Source of the DNA: Lentzea indica
GTDB taxonomy: Bacteria > Actinomycetota > Actinomycetes > Mycobacteriales > Pseudonocardiaceae
Assembly: GCF_012184385.1 (NCBI RefSeq)
Contig: NZ_VSRL01000016.1
Coordinates: 1-64,000, forward strand
Direction: 5' to 3'
DNA: 64,000 bases
Shown here: piece after piece, positions 19,510-27,286 of the stretch
How the letters are laid out: every line of letters starts with the position of its first letter
How positions within the stretch are numbered: position 1 is the first letter of the stretch
Notes under the pieces: generated by a model
What the model was told of the DNA's origin: nothing
Seen by the model: only the letters and a program-made list of their open reading frames with translations
The model's database searches: none
Program-made: the position numbers and the translations under genes

Positions 19510-20642
19510 CCGAGGACCAGCCCGCTGGTCGGGACGCCGGTACCGGCGGTGACCAGGACGTGTTCCACGTTCGCCACCTGGTTCACCGCGGTGCCGCGCA
19601 CCTGGCGCACGGCCTCCGCGATGCCGTTCATCCCGTGCAGGTAGGCCTCGCCGAGCTGTCCGCCGTGCGGGTTGAGCGGCAGCGAACCGTCCAGTTCCAG
19701 CGCACCGGACGCCACGAAGTCCTTGGCCTCGCCCCTGCCGCAGAAGCCCAGTTCTTCGAGTTGAACCAGCACGAACGGCGTGAAGTGGTCGTAGAGCACG
19801 GCGACGTCCACATCGGATGGACCGATGCCCGACCTCTCCCACAACCCGCGCGCCACCACGCCCATCTCGGGGAGCCTCGTCAGGTCGTCGCGGTAGTAGC
19901 TGGTCATCGTGAACTGGTCGGCGCCACTGCCCTGCGTTGCGGCCTTGACGTGCGCGGGCTTGTTCGGCAGGTCACGGGCACGTTCCGCCGAGGTCACCAC
20001 CAACGCGACACCGCCGTCGGTTTCCTGGCAGCAGTCGAGCAGCCGCAACGGTTCGGAGATCCAGCGGGACGCCTGGTGGTCGTCGAGCGTGATCGGCCTG
20101 TTGTGGAACCACGCGTGCGGGTTCGTGGCGGCGTGCTTGCGGTCGACCACCGCGATGCGGCCGAAGTCCTCCGAAGTCGCGCCGTACTCGTGCATGTACC
20201 GGCGGGCGAACATGGCGACCATCGCGGCCGGCGTGCCCAGTCCCATCGGGTACGACCAGCTGTTGTCGATGTTCGCGGCGGCCGCGGTCTGCACCTGGCC
20301 GAAACGGTGTCCAGAGCGTTCGTTGAACGCCCGGTAGCAGACGACGACCTTCGCCATGCCGGTTTCGACCGCCATCGCGGCCTGCTGCACGGTCGCGCAC
20401 GCCGCCCCGCCGCCGTAGTGCACGCGGCTGAAGAACGTCAGCTCCGGGATGCCCAGCTCGCGGGCGACCGCGATCTCGGCGTTGGTGTCCATGGTGAAGC
20501 TGACGAGTCCGTCCACATCGGACGGTTCGAGACCGGCGTCGTCCAGCGCCGCGCGTGCTGCTTCTGCGGCGAGCTGCAGCTCACTGCGACCGGAGTCCTT
20601 GGAGAAGTCCGTCGCGCCGATTCCAGCGATCGCGGCGTTCAC
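19497..20642 (-). CDS. ltp2: Ltp2, steroid side-chain aldol-lyase (thiolase fold)
   Basis: 381 residues of the SCP-x-type thiolase-like family: GIGATDFSKDSGRSELQLAAEA, NPHGGQLGEAYLHGMNGIAEAV and the conserved YGGGAACATVQQA. It cleaves the 17-hydroxy-20-carboxyl-CoA product of ChsH1-ChsH2, releasing propionyl-CoA and the 17-ketosteroid, and works only in complex with the DUF35 part of ChsH2. ATG overlaps the chsH1 stop (ATGA). Last gene of the chs operon. Confidence 0.93.
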   Translation of the reverse strand: MNAAIAGIGATDFSKDSGRSELQLAAEAARAALDDAGLEPSDVDGLVSFTMDTNAEIAVARELGIPELTFFSRVHYGGGAACATVQQAAMAVETGMAKVVVCYRAFNERSGHRFGQVQTAAAANIDNSWSYPMGLGTPAAMVAMFARRYMHEYGATSEDFGRIAVVDRKHAATNPHAWFHNRPITLDDHQASRWISEPLRLLDCCQETDGGVALVVTSAERARDLPNKPAHVKAATQGSGADQFTMTSYYRDDLTRLPEMGVVARGLWERSGIGPSDVDVAVLYDHFTPFVLVQLEELGFCGRGEAKDFVASGALELDGSLPLNPHGGQLGEAYLHGMNGIAEAVRQVRGTAVNQVANVEHVLVTAGTGVPTSGLVLGQSP

Positions 20643-21022
20643 GCGGGCACCTCGATCTTCACGGTTCCGGTGACGTGATCACCGTGGTCGGTCCTGCCGA
20701 CCACCTCGATGGTCAGGTCCTGCTCCTCACGTTCGATCACCTGACCGAAGAACTTCAGCGTGTCGTAGGCGTAGCAGGGCGCGCCGAGCCTGATGTTCAC
20801 CTGGCGCACCAACGCTTCCGGACCCGCCCAGTCCGTGACGTACCGCTGCACCAGCCCGGTCGTCGTGAGGATGTTGATGAAGATGTCCTTCGACCCGCGC
20901 TGGATCGCCAGGTCGCGGTCGTGGTGGACGTCCTGGAAGTCGCGCGTGGCCAGCGCGGTGCTGATCACGAACGTGGGCGTGGCCTCGACGTGCCACTCCG
21001 GCAGGGAATCACCGATCCGCAC
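20639..21022 (-). CDS. chsH1: ChsH1, small MaoC-like subunit of the steroid enoyl-CoA hydratase
   Basis: 127 residues, single hot-dog domain with TRDFQDVHHDRDLA, holding the hydratase-type Asp/His pair. It pairs with the larger ChsH2 to hydrate 3-oxo-4,17-pregnadiene-20-carboxyl-CoA. The GTG at 21022 lies 14 bp inside chsH2, a tight coupling expected for a heteromeric enzyme. Its stop overlaps ltp2. Confidence 0.92.
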   Translation of the reverse strand: MRIGDSLPEWHVEATPTFVISTALATRDFQDVHHDRDLAIQRGSKDIFINILTTTGLVQRYVTDWAGPEALVRQVNIRLGAPCYAYDTLKFFGQVIEREEQDLTIEVVGRTDHGDHVTGTVKIEVPA

Positions 21023-21896
21023 GGGGCCTCCAGCTCGGCATCGTCAGTTCCTCGTCGACCTTCGTGAACACGACCTCGACCGGCAGGCCGATGCTCGGTT
21101 CACCCTCCAGCTCGCCGAGCATCCGCACGCCCTCGTCCAGTTCGACCAGGGCGATCACGAACGGCGTCTGCTTGCCGGGCACCTGCGGGTGGTGGTGCAC
21201 GACGTAGCTGTAGACCACGCCGCGACCGTCCGAGACGAGGTACTTCGGTTTCGTCGCACCGCATTCCGGGCACATCGGGCCAGGCGGGTGCCTGAGCAGC
21301 CCGCAGCCGCCGCACCGCTGGATGCGCAGTTCCTCGTTGCGACAGCCTTCCCAGAAGTACTCGGTGTCGCGGTTGATCGCGGGCCGGATGGCCTGTGCCT
21401 TCGGCACTTCCGGCCGGGGCGCAGGTTTCTCCGCCGGACGGAACTTCAGCACCCGGAACCGCATCTCGGCCACCGGCTCGTCACCGACGTACCAGGTGCT
21501 CCTGGTCGTGACGAACCAGCCTTCGCCCAGCGCGGTCTTCTTCGGCCCTGTCACGTCCTCCAGGCTCGTCGTCACCGACACGTGCTCGCCGACCTTGAGA
21601 TAGCGGTGGTAGGTCTGGTCGCTGTTGGTGGCGACAACGGACGTGAACCCCGCCTCGTCCAGGATCTTCATCATCGCGCCGAGCGGGTCGTCCAGGGTGC
21701 GCTGGCCGTGCAGACCGGCCATCGTCCACACCTGCACCATCGCGGGCGGCGCGACCTCGGTGTAACCGGGGTGCTGGTCGCCGATGGCCTCCAGCCAGTT
21801 GTTGATCATCGGCAGGTTGACCGGGTCCCGCGCCAGCCGTGGCGCCGACTCGCCCTGCTCGGCGATGCGCGCGGCCTCCTTCTCGACGTCGATCAT
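21009..21896 (-). CDS. chsH2: ChsH2, MaoC-DUF35 fusion subunit of the steroid hydratase/aldolase
   Basis: 295 residues. The N-terminal half is a MaoC-like hot-dog; the C-terminal half is a DUF35 domain with the zinc ribbon CGGCG...CPECG followed by an OB fold (GVVYSYVVHHHPQVPGK). The first half forms the hydratase with ChsH1; the DUF35 half binds Ltp2 in the known ChsH1-ChsH2-Ltp2 assembly. ATG at 21896 overlaps the chsE2 stop (ATGA). Confidence 0.94.
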   Translation of the reverse strand: MIDVEKEAARIAEQGESAPRLARDPVNLPMINNWLEAIGDQHPGYTEVAPPAMVQVWTMAGLHGQRTLDDPLGAMMKILDEAGFTSVVATNSDQTYHRYLKVGEHVSVTTSLEDVTGPKKTALGEGWFVTTRSTWYVGDEPVAEMRFRVLKFRPAEKPAPRPEVPKAQAIRPAINRDTEYFWEGCRNEELRIQRCGGCGLLRHPPGPMCPECGATKPKYLVSDGRGVVYSYVVHHHPQVPGKQTPFVIALVELDEGVRMLGELEGEPSIGLPVEVVFTKVDEELTMPSWRPRADR

Positions 21897-23020
21897 CGCA
21901 CCACCCGTGGCAGGCCGAGCCCGATGTTCGCGATCAGCTCGCGCTGGATCTCGTTCACTCCCCCGCCGAAGGTCAGCACGAGGTTGCGCCGTGCCTGCAC
22001 GTCCAGCCACTTCGTCAGTTCCGCATCAGCGCCGTGGCGTCCGACGAGCTCCTCGAGCAGCCTGCCGATGCGCTGGGTCCGGTCCGCGGCGAACACCTTG
22101 GTGGCACTCGCATCGGCGACTTCGACCTCACCGCCGGCGACCTGCCAGTTGAGCAGCTCGTTCACGCGGTGCACCGCTCGTGCTTCGGCCAACGCTCGCT
22201 GCACGTCCGGCTCGTCGAGGAGCTTGCGGTCCGCGGCCCAGCGGTGGACCCGTTCCAGCAGTGCGCCGATCCGTCCGGACGGGCCGAGCATCACGCGCTC
22301 GTGGTTGAGCTGGGTGGTGATCAGCCGCCAGCCCTTGTTCTCCTCGCCGACCCGCATGCCTTCCGGGACGCGGACGTCGTTGTAGTAGGTGGCGTTGACG
22401 TGGTGCGCGCCGTCGCAGGTGATGATCGGCGTCCACGAGTAGCCGGGGTCTTTCGTGTCGACGATCAGGATCGTGATGCCCTTGTGCCGCGAGTCCGGGG
22501 CTCCGGTGCGGCAGGCCAGCCACACGTAGTCGGCGTCGTGCCCGCCCGTCGTGAACGTCTTCTGCCCGTTGACGACGTAGTGATCGTTTTCCAGGACCGC
22601 CTTGGTGCGCAACGCGGCCAGGTCCGTGCCCGCGTCCGGTTCGGTGTAGCCGATGGCGAAGTGGATGTCGCCTTGGAGGATGCGCGGCAGGAAGAACTCC
22701 TTCTGCTCCTGCGTCCCGAACGCCTGCAGCGTCGGCCCGACCGTCTGCAGCGTCACGTACGGCAGCGGGACGTCCGCGCGGGCGGCCTCGTTGACGAAGA
22801 TCTGCTGCTCGATCGGCCCGAACCCGAGGCCGCCGTACTCCTTCGGCCACCCGACGCCGAGCCTGCCGTCGCGGCCGAGCCTGCGCACCAGCTCGCGGTA
22901 GGTGTCGCCGTGCCGTTCGGTCAGCATCGCCTCGCGTTCCCCGGCGGACATGAGGTTCGCGAAGTACTCGCGCAGCTCGTCCCGCAGCTTGCGTTGCTCT
23001 GCGGTGAGGTCAATGAACAT
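21893..23020 (-). CDS. chsE2: ChsE2 (FadE29), acyl-CoA dehydrogenase subunit
   Basis: 375 residues with complete acyl-CoA dehydrogenase signatures: AIGYTEPDAGTDLAALRTKA, GQKTFTTGGHDADYVWLACRT, and a C-terminal FGGGVNEIQRELIA. With ChsE1 it forms the heterotetramer that oxidises the three-carbon steroid side chain (3-oxo-4-pregnene-20-carboxyl-CoA). Lies between chsE1, whose stop it overlaps by 11 bp, and chsH2. Confidence 0.93.
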   Translation of the reverse strand: MFIDLTAEQRKLRDELREYFANLMSAGEREAMLTERHGDTYRELVRRLGRDGRLGVGWPKEYGGLGFGPIEQQIFVNEAARADVPLPYVTLQTVGPTLQAFGTQEQKEFFLPRILQGDIHFAIGYTEPDAGTDLAALRTKAVLENDHYVVNGQKTFTTGGHDADYVWLACRTGAPDSRHKGITILIVDTKDPGYSWTPIITCDGAHHVNATYYNDVRVPEGMRVGEENKGWRLITTQLNHERVMLGPSGRIGALLERVHRWAADRKLLDEPDVQRALAEARAVHRVNELLNWQVAGGEVEVADASATKVFAADRTQRIGRLLEELVGRHGADAELTKWLDVQARRNLVLTFGGGVNEIQRELIANIGLGLPRVVR

Positions 23021-23999
23021 CGATGGCCCCCAAGCGGTGCTCCACTCCGCCGACGAACCGCGTCAGCTCCTTGGCCATGCCGTAGTACCGGTGCATCGGA
23101 TAGGTGATGTCGAGACCGAGCCCGCCGTGCAGGTGGTGACACGTGTGGACGGCCGGCAGCGCTTCGGCCGCGAGCCAGTAGGCGGCCGTGTCGAGGTCGT
23201 TGTCGTCGAGGCTCCAGCAGGCGGACAGGGCGGCCAGGTGGAGCGTGCGGGCGGCGACGTAGACGTCCGCGACCTGACACGCCGCCGCCTGGAAGGTCGC
23301 CAGCGGTTTGCCGAACTGGTGACGCGTCCCGAGATGTCGCACGGTGAGGTCGAGGGCGCCGGCCAGCACGCCGTCCGCGACCGCGCAAGCCCCGGCCAGG
23401 GCAAATCGGCGAAGACCTTCCGCCGCGCCTTCCTGCAAGGCTTCGCCGTAGGCCTCCGTGAGCTGCACGGAACTGTCCGAAATGGACGAACCCGGTTGTG
23501 CCGGGTCGACCACCACCACGACCGATCCCTGGTCGGTCGTGGCGGTGACGAGGATGCGGTGCGCTGACGCGGCATGCGGGACGTTGATCTTCTCGCCGGA
23601 CACGACGTACCCACTGCCCTCCCGTCGCGCTGTCGTGGCGGGTTTCGGGGGAAAGGGTGTCGATGGTTCGCTCAGCGCCGCCGTGAGCACCCCGTGCTGC
23701 TCTGTGACCAGCGGCAGCAACGCGTCCTGCTGTCCCGGGGTTCCGTAACGGACGATCGGCAGCACGCCAAGCGCCAGCGTGGCCAGCGCCGGAACGTCCA
23801 CCGCCTTGCGCCCGACCTCGGTGAGCAGCACGGCCGTCTCCAGCACGCCGAGCCCGTCACCGCCGAGCCGTTCCGGAACGGCCAGGGCCAGCAATCCCGT
23901 CTCCCCCAAGGCCTTCCAGGGGGTGTCGCTCTCCCTGCCCAGCACGTCGGCCGCCAGCGCGGCGATCTCCCGCTGGGCCTCGTCGAGCTTGAAATCCAT
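23010..23999 (-). CDS. chsE1: ChsE1 (FadE28), acyl-CoA dehydrogenase subunit
   Basis: 329 residues, shorter and more divergent than ChsE2, as is normal for this non-identical subunit. It keeps the ACAD fold (GTRHQFGKPLATFQAAACQVADVYVAARTL, HLHGGLGLDITYPMHRYYGM) but the central glycine-rich FAD motif is degenerate. Partner of ChsE2. The ATG at 23999 overlaps the chsE3 stop by one base (TGATG). Confidence 0.92.
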   Translation of the reverse strand: MDFKLDEAQREIAALAADVLGRESDTPWKALGETGLLALAVPERLGGDGLGVLETAVLLTEVGRKAVDVPALATLALGVLPIVRYGTPGQQDALLPLVTEQHGVLTAALSEPSTPFPPKPATTARREGSGYVVSGEKINVPHAASAHRILVTATTDQGSVVVVVDPAQPGSSISDSSVQLTEAYGEALQEGAAEGLRRFALAGACAVADGVLAGALDLTVRHLGTRHQFGKPLATFQAAACQVADVYVAARTLHLAALSACWSLDDNDLDTAAYWLAAEALPAVHTCHHLHGGLGLDITYPMHRYYGMAKELTRFVGGVEHRLGAIDVH

Positions 24000-25906
24000 C
24001 AAGACTCCCTCGGTAGACCGAGAATTCGTTCACCGGCGAGGTTCATCAGCACCTGCGTCGTGCCGCCCGCGATGCTCAGGCACCGCGTGAGCAGGAACTC
24101 GTGGATCAGCTCGTTGCCGACGGCTCCGTCCGGTCCGAGCAGCTCGACCGCGAACTCCGCGACGTCCTGCCGTTGCCGCACCCCGGCCAGCTTGCGGACG
24201 CTGGACTCCGCGCCCGGCTCCTGCCCGTTCAGCACCCGCAGGCTCGCCCGCAGGTCCAGCACCGACACCGCGAGCCCTTCCGCCACCAGGGCGCCCAGCC
24301 GTTCCGGATGTTCAGCGGTAGCCGGATGGTGCAGCACCTGTTCCAGGGCGTCACCGAGCGACGAGCCACGCCCCATCGCGACACGCTCGTTGGCGAGGGT
24401 GGTCCTGGCCAGCCGCCAGCCGTCGTTCACCGCGCCGACCACGCAGTCGTCCGGCACGAACACGTCGTCCAGGAAGACCTCGTTGAACCGCGCGTCACCG
24501 GTGATCTCCCGCAACGGCCGGATGTCGACACCGGACGCGCGCATGTCGACCAGGAAGTACGTGATGCCCTTGTGCTTGGGCACAGAAGAGTCCGTGCGGG
24601 CGAGGCAGATCGCCCAGTCGGCCTGGTGCGCGAGCGACGTCCACACCTTCTGCCCGGTCAGCCGCCAGCCGCCGTCGACCTTGACGGCCTTGGTGCGCAA
24701 CGACGCCAGGTCCGATCCGGCTTCGGGCTCGCTGAACAGCTGGCACCAGGTGATCTCGCCGCGAAGTGTCGGGCGCACGAACCGTTCCTGCTGCTCCGGA
24801 GTGCCGTGACGGAGGATCGTCGGCCCGGCCCAGCCGCCGATCACCAGGTCCGGCCTGCGCACCCCGGCACGGGCGAACTCGTCGTCGATCACCATCTGCC
24901 GCGCCGGTCCGGCGTCCAGCCCGTACGGGCTCGGCCAGTGCGGCACGAGGAAACCGCTGTCCGCCAGCCGTTCTCGCTGCTCGCCCGGTTCCAGCGCGGC
25001 GATCCCCTCCGCGAACGCCCTGACCTCGAGATCTGGCTCGACCTGGACGTGGTGGGACCGGCGCACCCCGGTCAGCGCCAGCTCCGCGACCCGCCGCCGC
25101 CATCGCGCGACACCACCCGCGAGCTGCTGCAGTGCCAGCGCCCGGCGCAGGTAGCGATGCGCGTCGTGTTCCCAGGTGAAGCCGATGCCGCCCAGCACCT
25201 GGATGCAGTCCTTGGCGTTGCGGGCCGCAGCGTCGAACGCGACAGCCGCCGCGACCGCCGCCGCCAGCGGATGCTCGTCCTCACCAGCCGAACGGGCCGC
25301 GTCCCACGCGACCGAACTCGCCTGCTCTGCGCGGCACAGCATCTCCACACACAGGTGCTTCACGGCCTGGAACGACCCGATGACACGCCCGAACTGCTGA
25401 CGCTGTTTCGCGTACTCGACAGCGGTGTTCAGGCACCACGCCGCGACCCCGCTCGCCTCGGCGGCCATCAGCGTGACCGCGAGGTCCGTCGGATCGGCGA
25501 CCACCTCACCAGGTGCGTTGACCACCACCGACCCGAGCGAACGAGACAGGTCAACGGGTTCGAGCTCGGTCACCGACACCTGATCGGCCGGCACGAGCAT
25601 CCAGGAGTCCGTTCGCACCAGCAGATGCGTGGCCTCGGCGGCGCCCACCACGTGCCGCGGCGAAAACCCGAACCCCGCGATCCCGTCGAAGCCGGGGAAC
25701 AGCACCGAGACCAGCGCCGTCGGCAGCAACGGCCCCGGCACGAGGTTCTCCGCCGCCCGCTCCAGCATCACCGCGAGATCGGCGACCGTGCCGCCCTCTC
25801 GCGTCACTTCGAAGAACCCGACCCGGACGAGATCGCCCCACTCGCCCTTGGCCGCGTCCACGCTGTCCCGCAACGCTCGTTGTTCCCCGGTCGTGGCGAT
25901 CGGCAT
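23999..25906 (-). CDS. chsE3: ChsE3 (FadE34), fused two-domain acyl-CoA dehydrogenase
   Basis: 635 residues. Two ACAD modules lie in tandem: an N-terminal one (ARRSA-like half ending QVLGGIGFTWEHDAHRYLRRAL, residues about 1-300) and a C-terminal one (FSEPEAGSDLASLRTKAVK, GQKVWTSLAHQADWAI, IAGGTTQVLMNLAGERILGL). This matches FadE34/ChsE3, which oxidises the five-carbon steroid side chain. It is about 75 residues shorter than mycobacterial FadE34, mostly in the first N-terminal helices. Divergent from kstR, as in mycobacteria; first gene of the chs operon. Confidence 0.88.
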   Translation of the reverse strand: MPIATTGEQRALRDSVDAAKGEWGDLVRVGFFEVTREGGTVADLAVMLERAAENLVPGPLLPTALVSVLFPGFDGIAGFGFSPRHVVGAAEATHLLVRTDSWMLVPADQVSVTELEPVDLSRSLGSVVVNAPGEVVADPTDLAVTLMAAEASGVAAWCLNTAVEYAKQRQQFGRVIGSFQAVKHLCVEMLCRAEQASSVAWDAARSAGEDEHPLAAAVAAAVAFDAAARNAKDCIQVLGGIGFTWEHDAHRYLRRALALQQLAGGVARWRRRVAELALTGVRRSHHVQVEPDLEVRAFAEGIAALEPGEQRERLADSGFLVPHWPSPYGLDAGPARQMVIDDEFARAGVRRPDLVIGGWAGPTILRHGTPEQQERFVRPTLRGEITWCQLFSEPEAGSDLASLRTKAVKVDGGWRLTGQKVWTSLAHQADWAICLARTDSSVPKHKGITYFLVDMRASGVDIRPLREITGDARFNEVFLDDVFVPDDCVVGAVNDGWRLARTTLANERVAMGRGSSLGDALEQVLHHPATAEHPERLGALVAEGLAVSVLDLRASLRVLNGQEPGAESSVRKLAGVRQRQDVAEFAVELLGPDGAVGNELIHEFLLTRCLSIAGGTTQVLMNLAGERILGLPRES

Positions 25907-25936
25907 GCGGCCTCCTCCAGTACGTGAAGAAGTTTA

Positions 25937-25950
25937 TAGAACGTGTTCTA
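25937..25950. promoter_or_regulatory. KstR box 1 between chsE3 and kstR
   Basis: TAGAACGTGTTCTA matches TnnAACnnGTTnnA exactly and is a near-perfect palindrome. It is 30 bp before the chsE3 start, where a bound repressor would block the leftward promoter. Confidence 0.92.
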
Positions 25951-26004
25951 TTTCCGGCAACAGATCATGGCCGGGAAACCTATCGAGTACGATGGAGGGG
26001 CAGC

Positions 26005-26018
26005 TGCAACACGTTTCA
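26005..26018. promoter_or_regulatory. KstR box 2, overlapping the kstR ribosome site
   Basis: TGCAACACGTTTCA also fits TnnAACnnGTTnnA at every fixed position, though its halves are less symmetric. Its last base is the first base of the AGGAGG at 26018-26023 used by kstR, pointing to autorepression. Confidence 0.8.
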
Positions 26019-26032
26019 GGAGGATCATCTCC

Positions 26033-26641
26033 GTGTCACCTTCGAAGTCGCGCACGGACGCGCTCATGGCAGGCGAGGAGCTCAGCTCCGTCGCCCAGCG
26101 CGAACGGCGCAAGCGGATCGTCGACGCGACCATCGCGCTGGCGTCCAAGGGCGGGTTCGACGCCGTCCAGATGCGCGCCGTCGCGGACAGGGCGGACGTC
26201 GCGCTGGGCACGTTGTACCGCTACTTCCCGTCGAAGGTCCACCTGCTCGTGTCGAGCCTCGCCGTCGAACTGGAGCGCGCCCAGGAAAAGATGGACCGCA
26301 CCACCGTCCCCGGCGACAGCCCCTACGAGCGCGTGCTGTTCGTGCTCGGCCGCATCACCAGGGGCCTGCAGCGCAACCCGCACCTCACCGAGGCGATGAC
26401 CCGCGCGTTCACCTTCGCCGACGCCTCCGCGGGCGCCGAGGTCGACCGCGTCGCGTGGCTCATGGAGAGCATGTTCACCCGCGCGATGAGCGACGAGGAC
26501 CCGACCGACGAGCAGAAGGCCATCGCGCGCGTCATCGGCGACGTGTGGCTGTCGAACCTGGTCGCCTGGGTCACCCGCCGCGCGACGGCCACCGACGTCG
26601 CGAACCGCCTCGAGCTCACCGTCCGCCTGCTGCTGAAGTAG
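26033..26641 (+). CDS. kstR: KstR, TetR-family repressor of steroid catabolism
   Basis: 202 residues. The N-terminal HTH AQRERRKRIVDATIALASKGGFDAVQMRAVADRADVALGTLYRYF and the ligand domain (QRNPHLTEAMTRAFTFADASA, VIGDVWLSNLVAWVTRRATATDV) are nearly those of mycobacterial KstR. KstR releases DNA on binding steroid acyl-CoA thioesters. GTG at 26033 is chosen for the AGGAGG site nine bases upstream; ATG at 26066 would still include the HTH. Matching operators lie before itself, before chsE3 and at the kstD/hsa promoter. Confidence 0.96.
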   Translation: MSPSKSRTDALMAGEELSSVAQRERRKRIVDATIALASKGGFDAVQMRAVADRADVALGTLYRYFPSKVHLLVSSLAVELERAQEKMDRTTVPGDSPYERVLFVLGRITRGLQRNPHLTEAMTRAFTFADASAGAEVDRVAWLMESMFTRAMSDEDPTDEQKAIARVIGDVWLSNLVAWVTRRATATDVANRLELTVRLLLK

Positions 26642-26662
26642 CAACGGCCCTACCCTGGGCGG

Positions 26663-26827
26663 GTGCAGCGGATCCGCGTGTTCCTGTCGTCGCCGGGCGA
26701 CCAGCACGTCACTGCCGGAGAACGGCCACATGTCGTAGGCGTTCCAAATCCGGCCGAACGGGCCGGTGAAGGCCAGGAAGGCCGCGCGCATGGCCCCGTT
26801 GTGGCGTCTGATCGTCCTCGGGAATGA
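26663..26827 (+). pseudogene. Relic of a DUF4062-type gene
   Basis: The GTG at 26663 begins VQRIRVFLSSPGD, the hallmark start of DUF4062 domains found at the N-terminus of many STAND or TIR-like defence proteins. Similarity stops after about 14 residues; the frame then runs 40 codons of unrelated sequence to a stop at 26825. It looks like the 5' end of a gene whose body was deleted. It lies between kstR and an MmpS-like gene and close to the TIR-GUN4 gene. Confidence 0.45.
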
Positions 26828-26887
26828 CGCGCGCGTCACTCCGGCGAATGATGCGAGCGCACCGGTGGCCGCAATAACGTCTGTCCT

Positions 26888-27286
26888 ATGAAGACGCTCG
26901 TGGTCCTCGCCGTGCTGGCCGTGGTCGGCGCCGGGACGGTCGTCCTGGTCAACTCGTTCGGCGGCTGGAACACGCTCATCGGCAAGGCCTGGGCCATCAC
27001 CTACGAGGTGTCGGCCCAGCCCGCCGAGACAGCCGTGGACGTGACGTACACCGAGTCGCCCGACCGGTACCGCAAGGAAACCCCGCAGTCGGTCACTGTC
27101 TCGAAGCCGTTGCCGTGGACGTTCGAGGTCGTGATCAACTACGGCGAGAAGGCCCAGGTCTCCGCCACGCCCAAGGGCGATCAGGTGCTGTCGTGCCGGA
27201 TCCTGCTCGACGGCATCAAGGAGCTGGCCAAGGCCACCGCGGCGCCCGGTCAGAAGGTGAGCTGCGAGGCGGTGACGGGCACCTGA
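26888..27286 (+). CDS. MmpS-like membrane-anchored protein
   Basis: 132 residues. An N-terminal membrane anchor (MKTLVVLAVLAVVGAGTVVL) is followed by an extracytoplasmic beta-sandwich with ITYEVS, VTYTESPDRYRKE, LPWTFEVVI and a Cys pair (SCRILLDG...SCEAV). This is the layout of MmpS-type transport accessory proteins of actinobacteria. No MmpL partner is in the window. Its stop abuts the stop of the convergent SPFH gene (TGATCA). Confidence 0.7.
   Translation: MKTLVVLAVLAVVGAGTVVLVNSFGGWNTLIGKAWAITYEVSAQPAETAVDVTYTESPDRYRKETPQSVTVSKPLPWTFEVVINYGEKAQVSATPKGDQVLSCRILLDGIKELAKATAAPGQKVSCEAVTGT

Noticed and set aside
24101-25927. Open frame of about 600 codons opposite chsE3
   Set aside because: Antisense of a GC-rich gene; no recognisable motif, and the ACAD signatures are all on the minus strand.
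26036-26839. Minus-strand frame starting MRAAFLAFTGPFGRIWNAYDMWPFSG
   Set aside because: The first 27 residues look protein-like, but the frame soon becomes the antisense of kstR; at most a fragment, origin unknown.
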